A DNA stretch of 6,999 nucleotides from Chloroflexota bacterium. GTDB lineage: Bacteria > Chloroflexota > Dehalococcoidia > SM23-28-2 > RBG-16-64-32. Each line of letters starts with the position of its first letter. The first letter of the stretch is position 1. Of this stretch, positions 4,980 to 6,999 are shown one piece after another. The notes under the pieces are model-generated. The model saw nothing but the letters and a program-made list of their open reading frames with translations. It was not told the DNA's origin and searched no databases. The stretch spans positions 1 through 6,999 of the forward strand of contig JADFTG010000060.1 in NCBI GenBank assembly GCA_022560365.1, given 5' to 3'. The translations under genes and the position numbers were made by a program.

Positions 4980-5924
4980 TCAATTGGGGCGCTCGTCGAG
5001 AGTGACGACAGTGGTCTCGGCGTCTCCATCACGTATGTAGCTTACATCGACTGTTTCGCCTGGGCCGTGTTCGAGCAGCGCCCGGTACAGATCCGTGATG
5101 CTTTCGACACTCAGGTTCCCGATCTCGACGATGATGTCGCAGTCCTCGAAGCCGCCTTCGGCCGCCGGCGTGCCCGCCTCAACGCTAGTCACGAGGACGC
5201 CGCTGTCTGCTTCGACTCTGCAATTGTTTTCGTTTGCGCGGCTCACGGCCGCGGTACCGATGCCGATGTAGCCGCGGTTCACGACACCGTCCGCGATCAG
5301 CTTGTCGACGACGGGCTTCGCCAGGTCCATCGAGACCGCGAGGCCGATCCCCTCGGCGATGCCGCCCTGACCGCGCAGCACGGCTGTCGTAATCCCTACG
5401 ACCTTGCCGTCTGCCGTCACCATTGGCCCGCCTGAGTTGCCAGGGTTGATCGCGGCGTCCGTCTGGATCGCGTCGGCGATGAACACTGCGCCCTCGTTGA
5501 CCTCTCGGTTCACGGCGCTCACCACGCCCTTGGTGACGGTTGGCCCGCCAGCGAGGTTCAACGCGTTGCCCATCGTTATCACTTCTTGGCCGACGCGAAG
5601 CGACGATGATGTGCCCAGCGGGACCGCCGTCAGGCCGCCGGCGTCGATCTTCAGGACCGCGACGTCCGTCCGCGCGTCCCGGCCGACGATCTCGGCGTCG
5701 AACGCGCGGCCGTCGCTGAGCGTGACCTCGATTTCGTCTGCCGGCTGGTCGTCGTCGCCGCTAACGACGTGGTTGTTGGTCACGATGTAGCCTGCCTCAT
5801 CAATGATGAAGCCGGTGCCAACTCCCTGTTGCGTGAACGATTGCTCGAACTGGTTGAGATTCGTCACGATCACTCTGACGTGAACGACGGAAGGCCGCAA
5901 CTGTTCGACGAGCTGGAGGCACAT
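4980..5924 (-). CDS. HtrA/DegP-type serine protease with PDZ domain, N-terminally truncated
   Basis: An S1C trypsin-like protease for extracytoplasmic protein quality control. Numbering from the ATG at 5924 (315 residues), the catalytic triad is His52 (IVTNNHVVSG), Asp87 (RTDVAVLKID) and Ser164 (NPGNSGGPMV), all intact. A PDZ domain occupies about 220-312, with RGYIGIG at its start and a typical GTPAAEGGFEDCDII segment. Recognisable homology begins only at about VEQLRPSVVHVRV (6-18). The reading frame stays open to 6164, but that upstream part (MRRRAAWSGAGRR and on) is low-complexity and antisense to a clear GH38 frame, so I treat it as a shadow. The signal peptide or membrane anchor expected before the protease domain is missing. 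A 5' truncation by rearrangement or an assembly join is the best explanation. It is followed 12 bases later by the receptor-like gene. Confidence 0.88.
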   Translation of the reverse strand: MCLQLVEQLRPSVVHVRVIVTNLNQFEQSFTQQGVGTGFIIDEAGYIVTNNHVVSGDDDQPADEIEVTLSDGRAFDAEIVGRDARTDVAVLKIDAGGLTAVPLGTSSSLRVGQEVITMGNALNLAGGPTVTKGVVSAVNREVNEGAVFIADAIQTDAAINPGNSGGPMVTADGKVVGITTAVLRGQGGIAEGIGLAVSMDLAKPVVDKLIADGVVNRGYIGIGTAAVSRANENNCRVEADSGVLVTSVEAGTPAAEGGFEDCDIIVEIGNLSVESITDLYRALLEHGPGETVDVSYIRDGDAETTVVTLDERPN

Positions 5925-5935
5925 CTCGACCGCGA
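5895..5935. other. Junction where HtrA and GH38 genes are both truncated
   Basis: To the left, minus-strand sequence encodes the start of the HtrA protease domain (VEQLRPSVV). To the right, plus-strand sequence encodes GH38 sequence from about DREALPRRRGEFRSGQ. Each gene is missing its N-terminal portion exactly where the other begins. No insertion element, direct repeat or att-like sequence is evident at the join. It could be a real inversion or deletion breakpoint, or a chimeric assembly join. Confidence 0.6.
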
Positions 5936-6999
5936 GGCGCTGCCGCGCCGCCGGGGCGAGTTCCGCAGCGGCCAGCGCTCGCACCTGCTGCCGGGCGTCA
6001 TTTCGACACGAATGTGGATTAAGCAGCGCACCTTCGCGTGCGAGCAGCTCCTCACGCGCTGGGCGGAGCCGCTCACCATCTGGGCGGGCCTGCTCCGCGG
6101 GCGCTTGGGCGAGGCCTGGGAAGAGCCGCCGACCAGCGCCGGACCAAGCAGCCCGCCGCCGCATGATCCAGCCTCAGAGACGGGCCTGCTCGACCGCGCC
6201 TGGCGGCTCCTGCTGGAGAACCAACCGCACGACTCGATCTGCGGTTGCAGCGTCGACCAGACACACGACGAGATGCGCCCTCGTTTCGACCAGTGCGAGC
6301 AGATCGGCGAGGACCTGGCGCACGAGGCGATGAGGCGTATCGGCGCGCAGGGGCCCGCGGAGCGCGTCTTCGTATTCAACCCGCTGCCCGGCCCGCGCAG
6401 CGACTTCGTCAGCGTAACCGTTCCGGCGAAGCGCGGCGTCCTGCCTGTCGCGCTTGTCGACGAACAGGGGCGGCGCTGGTCCTGTCAGCCCGTCGCGTCC
6501 GAAGGACCGACGACCGGCCTCCGAGACCGGCTCACGGTCGGCTTCGTCGCCGGCGACGTCCCCGGATTCGGCTACCGCACCTACGCGGTCGAGTACGGAC
6601 AACCGTCATCCGCAGCTCCGACCGCGCCGCCGCGCATCGAAAACGAATGCTTCAGCGTAGAGGTAGACCCGCGTGACGGCTCGCTCTCGGTGGACGACAA
6701 GCGCACTGGCCAGCGACTCGAGGGGCTGAACCGGCTCATCGACAGCGGCGATCGGGGCGACGAGTACAACTACTGCGCTCCGGACCCCGACGTAATCGTC
6801 GACGCTCCAGCCGCAGCCCCTCGGGTGCGACTCCTGGAGAAAGGCCCGGCGCGCCAGACGTTGGAAGTGCGCATGGAGTATCGCCTGCCAGGGAGGCTAA
6901 CAGCGAAGCGACGCCGCAGCCGTCGGACGGTCCGCTGCCGCATCCGCGTGTTGGTCAGCCTCTCGCCAGGCGTGCCACGCATCGACATCCGCACGGAGT
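5925..6999 (+). CDS. GH38 alpha-mannosidase fragment (N-terminal half missing, continues past window)
   Basis: The plus-strand frame with codons at positions divisible by three is open from before 5880 to the window end. It encodes GH38 alpha-mannosidase sequence, a zinc-dependent retaining enzyme that removes alpha-mannose from glycans. Recognisable blocks are GEFRSGQRSHLLPGVISTRM (5955-6014), the middle domain with AEPLTIWAGLL, then QPHDSICGCSVDQTHDEM (6222-6275), whose first His (6228-6230) matches the last zinc ligand of the family, VFVFNPLPGPRSD (6370-6408) opening the C-terminal beta domain, GDRGDEYNYCAP (6747-6782) and PGVPRIDIRTE at the edge. The first roughly 250-280 residues, carrying the other zinc ligands and the aspartate nucleophile, are absent. 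In-frame GTG 5880 or ATG 6012 could serve as starts but would give an inactive protein. Family call firm; functionality unlikely as assembled. Confidence 0.85.

Noticed and set aside
4302..5435. Long plus-strand frame of 377 codons opposite the receptor-like and HtrA genes
   Set aside because: It is antisense to two clear protein families, is His/Arg/Asp rich with no recognisable motif, and reflects the GC-rich codon bias of the real genes.
6245..6676. Plus-strand and minus-strand frames within the mannosidase region
   Set aside because: They lie out of frame with, or antisense to, the GH38 sequence, which has clear family motifs across the whole stretch.
1..6999. CRISPR array, tRNA, rRNA, insertion sequence, toxin-antitoxin or phage gene
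   Set aside because: No direct repeats with spacers, no clover-leaf candidates, no transposase or terminal inverted repeats, and no small paired genes of those kinds were seen.

Overview
The window is dense, GC-rich bacterial protein-coding DNA with very short intergenic gaps, several GTG starts and Shine-Dalgarno sites that are sometimes missing. I see no rRNA, tRNA, CRISPR array, insertion sequence or phage gene. The style of the proteins (DinB of the LPVWDIDVLP type, AhpE-like peroxiredoxin, cupredoxin lipoprotein with a long acidic copper loop, orphan helical-backbone metal receptor) suggests an environmental Chloroflexota-like bacterium. This is an inference from memory of the families, not a measured result.

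Layout. 2-202 (+) is the 3' end of an unrecognised protein, whose stop overlaps the GTG of a flavin-reductase-like flavoprotein (202-729, +). This converges on a DinB/YfiT-like protein (726-1241, -); the two genes share the four bases CTAG as their stop codons. A crowded divergent promoter region then serves an 8-helix membrane protein (1301-2125, +), followed by an AhpE-like peroxiredoxin (2171-2659, +) with its own promoter and a hairpin at the predicted 5' end of its mRNA. From 2730 leftward-reading genes take over: a type-1 copper lipoprotein (2730-3176), the membrane metalloprotease HtpX (3231-4082), a metal/cobalamin-receptor-like protein without signal peptide (4152-4967) and an HtrA/DegP-type serine protease with PDZ domain (4980-about 5924). 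HtrA and the receptor gene are 12 bases apart and are probably co-transcribed; the copper lipoprotein has its own TATAAT box.

The right end, from about 5925 to 6999 (+), is the middle and C-terminal part of a GH38 alpha-mannosidase in an open frame running off the window. Its N-terminal catalytic half is absent: immediately to the left lies the opposite-strand HtrA gene, which itself lacks its N-terminal signal or anchor. Both genes are broken at the same place (about 5895-5935), so this is either a real rearrangement breakpoint or a chimeric assembly join. It is the most notable structural feature here.

Functionally the window is mostly housekeeping: redox and oxidative-stress proteins (flavin reductase, peroxiredoxin, blue copper protein, a possible quinol-linked membrane anchor) and envelope proteostasis (HtrA, HtpX). 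I did not find a convincing new multi-gene system. The better leads are the junction, the possible DmsC-like orphan membrane protein, the long-loop cupredoxin, the back-to-back near-leaderless promoters and a small hairpin over the htpX start.
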